Shown: in pieces, positions 14,780 through 23,221 of the stretch | Layout: the number at the start of each line of letters is the position of its first letter | How positions within the stretch are numbered: the first letter of the stretch is position 1 | From: a virus | Strand: one strand, 5' to 3' | IMG/VR virus record: IMGVR_UViG_3300034019_000512 | Location: 1-29,484 of that record | DNA length: 29,484 bases | Made by a program: the position numbers and the translations under genes | Notes under the pieces: generated by a model | Seen by the model: only the letters and a program-made list of their open reading frames with translations | Databases searched by the model: none | What the model was told of the DNA's origin: nothing

Positions 14780-15301
14780 TTATTGTTTACTATTACAAAT
14801 ACATTTTTGGTTACCATATTCTATATTAACAATGCTAGCCGGTCTACCTTTTTTATCATAAGGTAAAAGTGAATCACTCTTTATACAAATATCAAGAAAA
14901 TATTTATTTTCATTGTAAAAATTTGTATTAGTTTGACCACAACAATCCGTATATGTCATATCACCTGCTTTTTCTATTGTGAAACCAACACCATTAATAC
15001 AAGTAACGTTTTGACCTTTTATACAAGATTTAATTTGACTCACAATTATATCGTTCACATTTGGTAAAACAGACAAACATTTTGTAAATACATTTTCATC
15101 TTCAGTTTCTAACATCATTGAGTAACAACCTGACGGTAAAATAACGTCTTTACTTGTTATTTGTTTATCAGAATGTTTATTGTAGACTTGTACTATACAA
15201 TCATTAACTTTTGACCCAAAATCTTTTTGATTTTTATCTTTTTTTCTGACTAAACTTTCTTTATAATATTTGTTTAAAAAATCTTTAAATACTTTTTTCA
15301 T
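14780..15301 (-). CDS. Ten-cysteine protein of unknown function downstream of the giant fibre
   Basis: A 173-residue protein, family not recognised. The N-terminal 30 residues are strongly basic (KKVFKDFLNKYY, then VRKKDKNQK) and probably helical. The rest is beta-rich with ten cysteines (35, 59, 75, 93, 101, 120, 121, 139, 167, 169), including one C-C pair and a final C-x-C. No signal peptide or membrane segment is visible. The cysteines might bind metal or form disulfides after lysis. Only 17 bases separate it from the fibre gene upstream, so it is co-transcribed and could be a chaperone or small accessory of that fibre; this is a guess from position. Confidence 0.6.
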   Translation of the reverse strand: MKKVFKDFLNKYYKESLVRKKDKNQKDFGSKVNDCIVQVYNKHSDKQITSKDVILPSGCYSMMLETEDENVFTKCLSVLPNVNDIIVSQIKSCIKGQNVTCINGVGFTIEKAGDMTYTDCCGQTNTNFYNENKYFLDICIKSDSLLPYDKKGRPASIVNIEYGNQKCICNSKQ

Positions 15302-15318
15302 TTTAAATTTATTTAATT

Positions 15319-18300
15319 TTATGCTATGTTTAGTACACCACCATTATTCCATACTGTTCCTGGTGCAAGACCTGCTGAACTTGTTGGTATATTACTAAAG
15401 TGTAGACAGTTTACGTGAGTTGTGTTTGCGGCAGTACTACATATTCCACTACCAACTATAAATGAACAATCGTGTTGGGTTGTATTACATTGACCCCCAA
15501 GTATTGCAGAACAACCATTTATTACTGTGTTACGATATCCACCACTTACGGTTGAACGAGTCCCAATTGATGTGTTACAAAAACCACCACCGACAGTAGC
15601 ATAAGAACAACAAGCTAAATTTGCGGAACCACCGAGTACTGAGGTAAAATCACATATTGCTCTATTTCCTAATGCGGCACAAGAACCCCCACCTCCAGCA
15701 ATAACGGATCTAGCACCACTAATTGTGTTCCAAGAACCTCCTCCAACTGAACCACAACAACTATTTGATGTGTTACGATAACCACCACTTACAGTTGCGA
15801 AATTACACAATGTTATGTTATTACGACCACCTCCAATAGTTGAATCACCACCACTTGATGTGTTTTCACCACCACCACTTACGGTTGAATTAGAACCACT
15901 TGACGTGTTACAAAAACCACCACTTACGGTTGAATATTGACCACTTGATGTGTTATTAATACCTCCACTAATAACATTACCACCAATACCACTATTAATC
16001 AAATTACAATTACCACCCGCAATAGTGCTAGAGTTTATATTATTAGTTCCACCCACATAATAATTAGATATTGTATTAAAAGAACCACCACCAATAGTTT
16101 GACCATATATACAATATGCGCTATTTGTGTCCATACAAGTAATAAAGTTATTATTACCACCAGCAATTACCGATCCGTAATTAATATAATTAGAAATTGT
16201 TGATGTAAGTATTATATTTGAAAATCCTCCTGAAACTAATGAATTATTACCGTTAGCGGTGTTATAATAACCACCACTTATTGTTGAATATTGACCACTT
16301 GATGTGTTACAAAAACCACCACCTATAAATGATCCATCATTTAATGATAGGTTACGGTACCCACCACTTATTGTTGAATATTGACCACTTGATGTGTTTC
16401 TACGTCCCCCACTTACTGTTGAATACAAATTACTTGATGTGTTACAATAACCACCACTTACGGTTGAAGAATTATCACTTGATATGTTTAAACGACCACC
16501 ACTTACGGTTGAAAGATATCCACTTGATGTATTTTGACGACCACCACTTACATTTGAATAATTACAACTTGCTGTATTTTGACGACCACCACTTACGGTT
16601 GAAAAACAACCACTTGATGTATTGTTAAAACCACCACTAACTGTTGTATAATCATTAAATGTAATGTTCCTACTACCTCCACCAATTGTTTGTCCATTAT
16701 AATAAGATGATACTGTTGTATTACCATTTCCTCCGGCAATTGTGTTACCATTAGAATCGTAATATGAACTATATGATGAAATTGTATTAAAAGAACCCCC
16801 ACCTATTGTTGACCCAAGAACATAATAGCCAGATTGTGTTGTTATTGAATCTATAGTATTTGATGAACCACCACCTATTGTTGAGTAGTCACTATTTGTT
16901 GTATTAAAATATCCACCGCTAATTGTTGCAGCACCAAATGTAGATACGTTATTTCCAAAACCACCCCCAATTGTGTTTGTGAATATACCAACAACAGTAT
17001 TTAATCTACCACCGGCAATTACACCACCAAGTAAATTATTTAATGTATTACATCCACCACCACCAAGTACTCCATCATAACCACTTGATGTATTACAAAA
17101 ACCACCACCAAGAAAACCAAGATCGTTTGTATTTGTATTTCTTATTCCACCACCAATAATGCTATAATAACCTGACGAAGTGTTACCAGAACCAGCAAAA
17201 ACTGCCGCAAAATCATTTTGAGATGTGTTTTGATTACCACCACCAATTACAGAATAATCACCTAATGCTAAATTTCCATTATATCCAGATGATGATCCAC
17301 CACCACCAACTGTTGAGTAATCACCACTTGCAGTATTAGAAAGCCCACCAAGAATTGATGATGCAAAACCTATTGAGGTGTTACACCCACCACCACCAAT
17401 AAAAGAAAATTCTGAAGTTACAACATCATCTAAATTAAAGGTTAAATCATTTGCTGGTGATGAACCACCAATAGTATTACCAGAAACTAAAACTTGTTCT
17501 CCTTGTTCATATCTTACACCTGGATTTATGATTATAATGTTACTAACAACACCACCACTAACATCAAAACTAAATTGTAAGTTTGAACCATAACCAACTA
17601 AACTAGTTGGATTAACTGTATATGTGTTATCTGTGATTCCAGATAAACTACCAGAATTAAAACTAATTGAGGTTACAAAACCACCATAATTTGTATTTCC
17701 TAATCCACCTCCTATTGTTGAAAATTCACCTAGTGTAACGTTTCTACAACCACCACCATTAAATGTGTAGTAATTTCCTGATGTGTTACACTCACCACCA
17801 CTTATTGTTGCAGCACCCGTTGCGCCACCACTTAATATTGTTGTATTACAACACCCACCACCAATTGTATCAAATTGGTTTTCGGAAACATTATTACGAC
17901 CACCACTTACGGTTGAAAAATAATTACTTGATGTGTTACGATAACCACCACTTACGGTTGAATTATAACCACTTGATGTGTTTCTAAATCCACCACTTAT
18001 TGTTGAATAATTGTTACTTGATGTGTTAAGGACACCACCACTTACTGTTGATCCAAAACAACTTGCTGTATTTTCAAGACCACCACTTACGGTTGAAGAA
18101 TTTCCACTTGCTGTATTTTGTCTACCACCACTTACTGTTGAATAAAAATTACTTGATGTATTTTGACGACCACCACTTATTGTTGTATGTGTACTATTGT
18201 TTGTATTGATGTTTAACCAAACATCATCTAAAGGAGATGAACCACCACCAAATAATCCACCGTTAAAATATAGTGTTTCACCATTAGAATAACCAGAACC

Positions 18301-20268
18301 TCCGTTTTGTATTTGGATGGTTTGTAATACACCAAGAACAAAATCAAAACTAAATAATGCTCCAGACCCAGTACCACTTGATGTTGATGTTGGTGAGATA
18401 CCACCGTAAGTATTATTCAAAGTACCACCAGTATATACAGAACTATTTATTCCGTCAACAAAATTATTTCGCCCAGAAACGTTATTTTCTCCACCACCAA
18501 TAAATGAATTGTAACCACTAGCGGTATTGTTAAATCCACCACTAATTGTAGCACAAGAACTTGTTATTATATTATCATAACCACCGCCAATAAATGAATA
18601 ATCACCACTTATCGTATTATTTTCACCACCACTAATTGTTGCAACATCACCTTGAAGGATTGTATTATCGTCACCACCACCAATAGTTGAATAGCACGAA
18701 TTAGTATTAATTGTGTTACAAGAACCCCCACCAATAGTTGAATAATCACCGGATACTGTATTTTCATACCCACCACTAATTGTTGAGTATTCACCAGATG
18801 CAGTATTACAACATCCACCAGCTACTGTTGCATAGTTATTTATTGATGTACTAACTTGAAATGTTACATCATCAATACCAGTTGTTCCACCAGGAAATAT
18901 ATTACCATTAAAAAATAAAGTATCATTTCCACTATATAGATTACCACCATTAACAATTTTAACACTAGATAAAGTTCCAGAATTAAAGACAAAACCAAAT
19001 AAGGCATCATCACCATAAACAGATGTTGTTGATGTTGGGCCGTACCCACCAGAAAAAGTTCCGTTTAAGGTACCACCAGTATATACTTGATTATATGTTC
19101 CAGTTATTGTACCGTAAGCACCAGCTTCGTTACAACGACCACCACTAATTACTCCGTAACAACCGTATCCAGTATTTCTTCTACCACCACTAATTGTTGA
19201 GTAACAAGAGTCTTTTGTGATAATATTACAACAACCGCCACCGATTGTTGAGCAGTTTGCGTTACTTTTATTTAAAATCCCACCACTGATTGTTGATGAG
19301 TTTCTATTTGCTGTATTTCTACAACCACCACCAACAACAATGTTTGAACCGCCATTTGTTGTTGTGATTTGTAGTGTAACATTATCTTGTGGTACAGCAC
19401 CACCAAATATTGTTCCGTTAAATGTTAAAGTGTCACCACTAACATATCCACTACCTTGATTACCAATATAAACATTACTTAAAGTTGTTGGAGATGAAAA
19501 GTAAAAAGAAAAAGTTGAACCAGTACCAAGACCAGAAAGTGTTGATGATGGTGAAAATGAACCATAAAAACCACTAGATGGAATATTACCGGTAAAAGTT
19601 TGGTTATATATCGAATCAACAATACCATTAATTCCGGATGTATTACAAGAACCACCACCAATAACAGAACAGTCACCTAACGATGTGTTAAGTATACCAC
19701 CACTAATAACTGAAACATAACCACTTGCGGTATTTCCAGAACCTCCAGCAATAATTGAAATATTACCTAATGCTGCCGAGTTAACACCAACCCTTTGTGT
19801 TGAGTCAGTTCCAGAACCAACTTCATATAAAGAAGTCCCAGTACCACCAGTTGTAAATCCAGTTACACCAAATGACGTTCCGTTATTATCTTCTAGAGTT
19901 AATGTACCAGTTGTGTTATCATAGGTACCACCAGTAACAAATACATCGGTAGAACCAGTATATAAACCAGTAATTGATACAGAACCATTTTGTCTGTCTA
20001 AAGTAATTGTACCATTTGAGTATGTACCACCAGTAACATAAAAATCTGTTGATCCAGTGTATAAACCAGATACAACAAAACTACTTCCTTGATTATTTGT
20101 AAATGTTATTGAACCATTTGAATAGGTACCTCCGGTTAGGAAATTACTAATACCGGAGTATGGAATATGATATGTTGTTAAATTATATTCTACCGGAAAT
20201 AATGTATTATTTGTAATTCCAGTTAGAAGTGTTAATTCACCAATTGTTTTTCCTGTTAAAGTTGCCAT
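15319..20268 (-). CDS. Giant beta-roll tail fibre or adhesin (YadA-head-like repeats)
   Basis: A 1649-residue protein, almost certainly a surface fibre. After a short N-terminal region come three copies of a TGGTYSNG module of about 32 residues (44-138). From about 160 to 1610 the chain consists of 15-residue repeats such as NTSSGQYSTVSGG, with Asn-Thr, Ser-Gly and Gly-Gly at fixed positions. This is the pattern of left-handed beta-rolls in YadA-type trimeric adhesins and related phage fibres. Four longer modules of about 90 residues interrupt the roll (214-303, 388-476, 602-692, 862-951). The C-terminus LHFSNIPTSSAGLAPGTVWN resembles a common ending of phage appendage proteins. Cysteines are frequent (CCNT). 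There is no intramolecular chaperone domain. ATG 20268 lies 13 bases after TATTTATA; the gene leads a three-gene transcript ending at the terminator at 14540. It likely binds the host surface as a trimer. Confidence 0.88.
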   Translation of the reverse strand: MATLTGKTIGELTLLTGITNNTLFPVEYNLTTYHIPYSGISNFLTGGTYSNGSITFTNNQGSSFVVSGLYTGSTDFYVTGGTYSNGTITLDRQNGSVSITGLYTGSTDVFVTGGTYDNTTGTLTLEDNNGTSFGVTGFTTGGTGTSLYEVGSGTDSTQRVGVNSAALGNISIIAGGSGNTASGYVSVISGGILNTSLGDCSVIGGGSCNTSGINGIVDSIYNQTFTGNIPSSGFYGSFSPSSTLSGLGTGSTFSFYFSSPTTLSNVYIGNQGSGYVSGDTLTFNGTIFGGAVPQDNVTLQITTTNGGSNIVVGGGCRNTANRNSSTISGGILNKSNANCSTIGGGCCNIITKDSCYSTISGGRRNTGYGCYGVISGGRCNEAGAYGTITGTYNQVYTGGTLNGTFSGGYGPTSTTSVYGDDALFGFVFNSGTLSSVKIVNGGNLYSGNDTLFFNGNIFPGGTTGIDDVTFQVSTSINNYATVAGGCCNTASGEYSTISGGYENTVSGDYSTIGGGSCNTINTNSCYSTIGGGDDNTILQGDVATISGGENNTISGDYSFIGGGYDNIITSSCATISGGFNNTASGYNSFIGGGENNVSGRNNFVDGINSSVYTGGTLNNTYGGISPTSTSSGTGSGALFSFDFVLGVLQTIQIQNGGSGYSNGETLYFNGGLFGGGSSPLDDVWLNINTNNSTHTTISGGRQNTSSNFYSTVSGGRQNTASGNSSTVSGGLENTASCFGSTVSGGVLNTSSNNYSTISGGFRNTSSGYNSTVSGGYRNTSSNYFSTVSGGRNNVSENQFDTIGGGCCNTTILSGGATGAATISGGECNTSGNYYTFNGGGCRNVTLGEFSTIGGGLGNTNYGGFVTSISFNSGSLSGITDNTYTVNPTSLVGYGSNLQFSFDVSGGVVSNIIIINPGVRYEQGEQVLVSGNTIGGSSPANDLTFNLDDVVTSEFSFIGGGGCNTSIGFASSILGGLSNTASGDYSTVGGGGSSSGYNGNLALGDYSVIGGGNQNTSQNDFAAVFAGSGNTSSGYYSIIGGGIRNTNTNDLGFLGGGFCNTSSGYDGVLGGGGCNTLNNLLGGVIAGGRLNTVVGIFTNTIGGGFGNNVSTFGAATISGGYFNTTNSDYSTIGGGSSNTIDSITTQSGYYVLGSTIGGGSFNTISSYSSYYDSNGNTIAGGNGNTTVSSYYNGQTIGGGSRNITFNDYTTVSGGFNNTSSGCFSTVSGGRQNTASCNYSNVSGGRQNTSSGYLSTVSGGRLNISSDNSSTVSGGYCNTSSNLYSTVSGGRRNTSSGQYSTISGGYRNLSLNDGSFIGGGFCNTSSGQYSTISGGYYNTANGNNSLVSGGFSNIILTSTISNYINYGSVIAGGNNNFITCMDTNSAYCIYGQTIGGGSFNTISNYYVGGTNNINSSTIAGGNCNLINSGIGGNVISGGINNTSSGQYSTVSGGFCNTSSGSNSTVSGGGENTSSGGDSTIGGGRNNITLCNFATVSGGYRNTSNSCCGSVGGGSWNTISGARSVIAGGGGSCAALGNRAICDFTSVLGGSANLACCSYATVGGGFCNTSIGTRSTVSGGYRNTVINGCSAILGGQCNTTQHDCSFIVGSGICSTAANTTHVNCLHFSNIPTSSAGLAPGTVWNNGGVLNIA
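17416..17685 (-). repeat. Interspersed 90-residue module, copy 4 (diverged)
   Basis: Encodes residues about 862-951. It keeps the order of features, with SFNSGSLSGITDNTY, INPGVRYEQGEQVLVSGN and S-P-A-N-D-L-T-F, but is the most diverged of the four. Confidence 0.6.
18193..18465 (-). repeat. Interspersed 90-residue module, copy 3
   Basis: Encodes residues about 602-692 with SSVYTGGTLNNTYGG, then NGGSGYSNGETLYFNGGLFG and LDDVWLNI. Copies 2 and 3 share TGGTLN at the same place. Confidence 0.7.
18841..19107 (-). repeat. Interspersed 90-residue module, copy 2
   Basis: Encodes residues about 388-476 with YNQVYTGGTLNGTF, then NGGNLYSGNDTLFFNGN and IDDVTFQV. Clearly related to copies 1 and 3. Confidence 0.7.
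19360..19629 (-). repeat. Interspersed 90-residue module, copy 1
   Basis: Encodes fibre residues about 214-303: a YNQTFTGN start, a hydrophobic strand pair, then GSGYVSGDTLTFNGTIFGG and P-Q-D-N-V-T-L. Not part of the 15-residue beta-roll pattern; homologous to copies 2 and 3. Confidence 0.7.
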
Positions 20269-20281
20269 ATTATTTTTTATT

Positions 20282-20289
20282 TATAAATA
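20282..20289 (-). promoter_or_regulatory. TATTTATA promoter-like element before giant fibre gene
   Basis: Exact TATTTATA on the minus strand, 13 bases before the ATG at 20268; with the overlapping copy it reads TATTTATAAATA, a palindromic core. It lies in the 28-base gap after the Pro/Thr-linker protein gene. Confidence 0.48.
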
Positions 20290-20296
20290 CTTTTTA

Positions 20297-21529
20297 TTAT
20301 TCAAAATTTATTGGGTAAGCTAAAAATAAACAATTAACAAATGTATTATTTGGTTGTTGTATTCTTAATTCCGCATTTTTATTTAAACTATTATAGTTTA
20401 ATGGGTTTGTATTTGTTTTAGTACCAACTATTTCACCTTGTGGTATTGTTACAGAATCACTTATTGTTATTGTACCACCGGTTGTTAAATCTAATACAAC
20501 ACTTAAAGGTATAATCACATCACTACTATATGGTGTCGAACCGGTTACTGAAAAAGTTGTAATTGTTGACCCGCTTTGAATATTTGTCTCAACAAAATAA
20601 GTTACATCAACATAACTTAAATACTCATTTGTCCCAATACCAATATACTCATTATTATTTGTTAGAATTGCATTTTGTATTATTTCCGGAGTTGGACTCG
20701 GTGTTGGAGTTGGACTCGGTGTTGGGGTTGGTGTTACTGGGAATGTGTCTCCAGAAATTATATATGTTATTCCACTAGGAATTGTTGTTACATTTTGGTA
20801 TTGATCATTTCTTGTTAAATTATCAAAATTATCTGGTAATATAACTTGTGTTGTTCCAGTTGTTCCACCTTGATTTATTGTAACACCAGTTGATATTGTT
20901 ATTGGACTTCCGGTATAAACACCTAAAACGTGGTCAAAAAATAAATCAACATTTTGGTCAACAACTTTATTTGCTGTTAAGTAATAATCAATAACGATTG
21001 AACCAGGAGTTACAACTGTTGTTAATGTTATTACTAATGGAATTGGTGAAGGTGTTGGTGTTGGTGGTACATAACAAATTGTAGTTGTTGTTGCAGTAAC
21101 TGGTGGTGAAGGATTACAACAAGGATAATCAATCACATAACAATTATTATCGTATGTCAAACCATCACCAATAAAACTTTCTTGGATATTAATAAATAAC
21201 TTATCCCTTATTGGTAAAATTAAAGTACCTTGGTCATTAACAAATAAAAATTGACCTTCATATCTACCGACTTTTCTTGTATCAAAATTTGAAAATTGGT
21301 AGTATACATAATATTCAGGTTCCGCATTTGGGTCTAGTAATATTTTATTTACATAACCCGCTGGTCTTGTACTTATTCTTGGAATCCCAGTTTCAACATC
21401 AACCATCGAAAAGAAGATTGAAGATTCCTCAATAAGATCCATCATATTATTATAGTCACTTCTCCCGTCTTTTACGACTTGCATTTTTAAAAGAGGAAGT
21501 GTGGCATTTTTTTTAATAAAAAATTCCAT
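20297..21529 (-). CDS. Virion appendage protein with Pro/Thr-rich linkers
   Basis: A 410-residue structural protein, exact family not recognised. Residues 1-135 form a compact domain starting MEFFIKKNATLPLLKMQVVK, likely the virion anchor. Two beta-rich domains follow, each after a mucin-like linker: one at 139-163 (PSPPVTATTTT, then PPTPTPSPIP) and one at 264-282 (TPTPTPSPTPTPSPTP). The beta domains resemble each other, with matching ILT/IVI strands, a G-T-G-T type turn and TIP/TIPQG segments, and may be duplicated binding modules. ATG 21529 is chosen; the TTG just before it is in frame but unnecessary, and TATTTATA stands 13 bases upstream. The gene lies between two glycosyltransferases and the giant fibre, so its linkers are candidate glycosylation sites (inference). 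It could be a baseplate or fibre-hinge component. Confidence 0.66.
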   Translation of the reverse strand: MEFFIKKNATLPLLKMQVVKDGRSDYNNMMDLIEESSIFFSMVDVETGIPRISTRPAGYVNKILLDPNAEPEYYVYYQFSNFDTRKVGRYEGQFLFVNDQGTLILPIRDKLFINIQESFIGDGLTYDNNCYVIDYPCCNPSPPVTATTTTICYVPPTPTPSPIPLVITLTTVVTPGSIVIDYYLTANKVVDQNVDLFFDHVLGVYTGSPITISTGVTINQGGTTGTTQVILPDNFDNLTRNDQYQNVTTIPSGITYIISGDTFPVTPTPTPSPTPTPSPTPEIIQNAILTNNNEYIGIGTNEYLSYVDVTYFVETNIQSGSTITTFSVTGSTPYSSDVIIPLSVVLDLTTGGTITISDSVTIPQGEIVGTKTNTNPLNYNSLNKNAELRIQQPNNTFVNCLFLAYPINFE

Positions 21530-21542
21530 CAATAGTTTTTAC

Positions 21543-21550
21543 TATAAATA
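21543..21550 (-). promoter_or_regulatory. TATTTATA promoter-like element before linker protein gene
   Basis: Exact TATTTATA on the minus strand, 13 bases before the ATG at 21529, within the 27-base gap after the fused glycosyltransferase gene. Same spacing as at the giant fibre gene. Confidence 0.48.
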
Positions 21551-21556
21551 TACCAA

Positions 21557-23221
21557 TCAACATTCTTTTCTTAATGAAGCGTCATAAAATTCAAATCTAT
21601 TATGTTCAGTTGGTGTAATTAAAAGTAATCCAGGATTTAAATTTCCCTTTATTGTTTCTTGGAAATTGTATGACATCAAAGTTTGTTCGTATGGAAATTG
21701 AAATTTTTGTTTTAAATAACACTTGTAATTTCCTTCTTTTGATAATAATATCGGCCAATTACATAAATATATTTCACCATTTGTGTATGGGATTCCATTA
21801 TATGAATTTATATTTTTAAAATTTGTTTTTGGTGCATCCGGATCATAACCTTCACTTGGTAAGCTTGGTTTATTTGACCAATGTTTTTCTCTAAAGTCTT
21901 GTGGGACATTATACCAAGCCCACTGTGTATTATTACTACCAAAAAATTCTGTGAAGTTTAATTTTAAAAAATCAAAATTTTCTTTTTTCAATATTGTTAA
22001 AGAATTTGAAAATAAATTATTAACGTTTCGATTAAAACCGTTTTTACAAACTCCAGAATTTGGGTTAGTAAAAAACATATCATCCTCAAAAAAGTAATAA
22101 TAACCTAAATCTTCTTGTTCATTAAAATGTTCCGCAATAAATTGTCTACCACCAGTAATACCAATGTTATTTTTCTTTATATGTTCAAAACCGTATTTTT
22201 CACATAACTCCAAATACCTAGGTGTTGTATTATAATCGGTTGAATTATTTAATAGAAACTTTTTTGTTTTATAAATAAAGTCTGGATCATAACCCAACAT
22301 TGATTTAATCAGAGTTTCAAATTGATTTGGCGAATTAAATGTAATAACATACAAACCAACTCCGGAACCATAATTTTGTTTTATTATTTTTTGGTTTGTC
22401 TCAATAATAACATTATTATTTTTTACGTCTTCAAAAAATTTGTATAAAAGACCATCGGAGTTTATTTTAGTATAATCAATTAGAGACGGATGCAAATAAG
22501 TCATAATTGTGAATATACTTTCTTCGGTACCCATTAAGTTATTTTTTAATGTGTCTTTTAAAAGAAAATAATATAAACTATTCATTTCTTTTATTGTTTC
22601 TTTGGTGCCACCAAAAAATCCACCTCTTGCAACAAATTCAGTTTTTTCTTTTGCGTAATCACACATTTTTGAATGATTGAATCCGTGAACTTCTGTGTTT
22701 GCTTCATATGGAAAAACAATAAAAGAAAACTTATCAAATAAGTTATCAATTTTTTCTAAAACATTGTCGTGTGTAAAATAACCGATATTAACTGTGTTTG
22801 ATATTCCAGCATCAATCCAATACAATTTTTCGGAGTTAAATGGGTCCAAAAGTAATGCGTCGTGTAATAAAAACATTTTAGACATAACAAGTGGATTATA
22901 AAATTCTAATCTCGCTTGTGTGGATTCTTTTAACCAACCAACTTGATTATACCAATCGGGGTTAGTTCTTATTTCTTGTATTTTATTATAAAATTCATTA
23001 TTTTTAAACCAATCTAAACTTCTTTTAATAAATTTTGTTTTTGACATATTCCTTCTTTCTTTAACAAAAGTCTCAAGGTTGTCATCACCAAAAATAATTA
23101 AGTTACAATCAATTTTTAATAATTCATTAAATTTTTCTAAATAATAGTTAAAAGATCTATTCCATCCTTCATTTAAGGATCCTCTACCAATATCCCAAAG
23201 ACCGGTTACTAACGTAATCAT
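21557..23221 (-). CDS. Two-domain glycosyltransferase (HtrL/YibB-like plus GT-A domain)
   Basis: A 554-residue cytoplasmic enzyme. Residues 1-275 resemble the HtrL/YibB family: TLVTGLWDIGRG at the start, LIIFGDD (41-47), YWIDAG (134-139) and GGFFGG (200-205). Residues 288-554 form a second domain of GT-A type: LYVITFNSPNQF (290-301), a K-K-F-L-L-N-N-S-T strand (320-328), GGRQFIAEHF (357-366) and FFEDDMFF (377-384), where E-D-D is the likely metal and nucleotide-sugar site. It probably transfers two sugars in sequence, or one domain may position the substrate. The start overlaps the end of the GlcNAc-type transferase gene by four bases (ATGA). Being inside the appendage gene block, it may glycosylate fibre or tail proteins; modification of host surface glycans or of phage DNA is an alternative. 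No signal peptide or membrane helix. Confidence 0.75.
   Translation of the reverse strand: MITLVTGLWDIGRGSLNEGWNRSFNYYLEKFNELLKIDCNLIIFGDDNLETFVKERRNMSKTKFIKRSLDWFKNNEFYNKIQEIRTNPDWYNQVGWLKESTQARLEFYNPLVMSKMFLLHDALLLDPFNSEKLYWIDAGISNTVNIGYFTHDNVLEKIDNLFDKFSFIVFPYEANTEVHGFNHSKMCDYAKEKTEFVARGGFFGGTKETIKEMNSLYYFLLKDTLKNNLMGTEESIFTIMTYLHPSLIDYTKINSDGLLYKFFEDVKNNNVIIETNQKIIKQNYGSGVGLYVITFNSPNQFETLIKSMLGYDPDFIYKTKKFLLNNSTDYNTTPRYLELCEKYGFEHIKKNNIGITGGRQFIAEHFNEQEDLGYYYFFEDDMFFTNPNSGVCKNGFNRNVNNLFSNSLTILKKENFDFLKLNFTEFFGSNNTQWAWYNVPQDFREKHWSNKPSLPSEGYDPDAPKTNFKNINSYNGIPYTNGEIYLCNWPILLSKEGNYKCYLKQKFQFPYEQTLMSYNFQETIKGNLNPGLLLITPTEHNRFEFYDASLRKEC

Larger units (their letters stand above)
15440..19790 (-). 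repeat. Array of 45-bp coding repeats
   Basis: The fibre gene is built from 45-base units encoding 15-residue beta-roll repeats, for example the plus-strand text CCACCACTTACGGTTGAA recurring every 45 bases around 15880-16620 and 17900-18180. Units vary in sequence, which argues for old duplication and selection, with some near-identical runs that suggest recent expansion. The array is interrupted by four inserted modules. Confidence 0.85.

Noticed and set aside
14761-14817. Longer start for the 60-residue protein
   Set aside because: It would overlap the ten-cysteine gene by 38 bases; the internal ATG has a better A-rich leader.
15880-16620. Regularly spaced near-identical repeats resembling a CRISPR array
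   Set aside because: The period is 45 bases with no unique spacers, and every unit translates in frame into a beta-roll repeat of the giant fibre.
16329-16628. Plus-strand open frame rich in His and Leu across the fibre gene
   Set aside because: It is an antisense shadow of the 45-base repeats; the composition simply reflects the complement of Gly/Ser/Thr codons. The similar frames at 17763-17987, 18609-18818 and 19217-19459 are rejected for the same reason.
22261-22285. TATTTATA-like site inside the fused glycosyltransferase gene
   Set aside because: No start codon follows at the usual spacing; taken as a chance match in AT-rich coding sequence.
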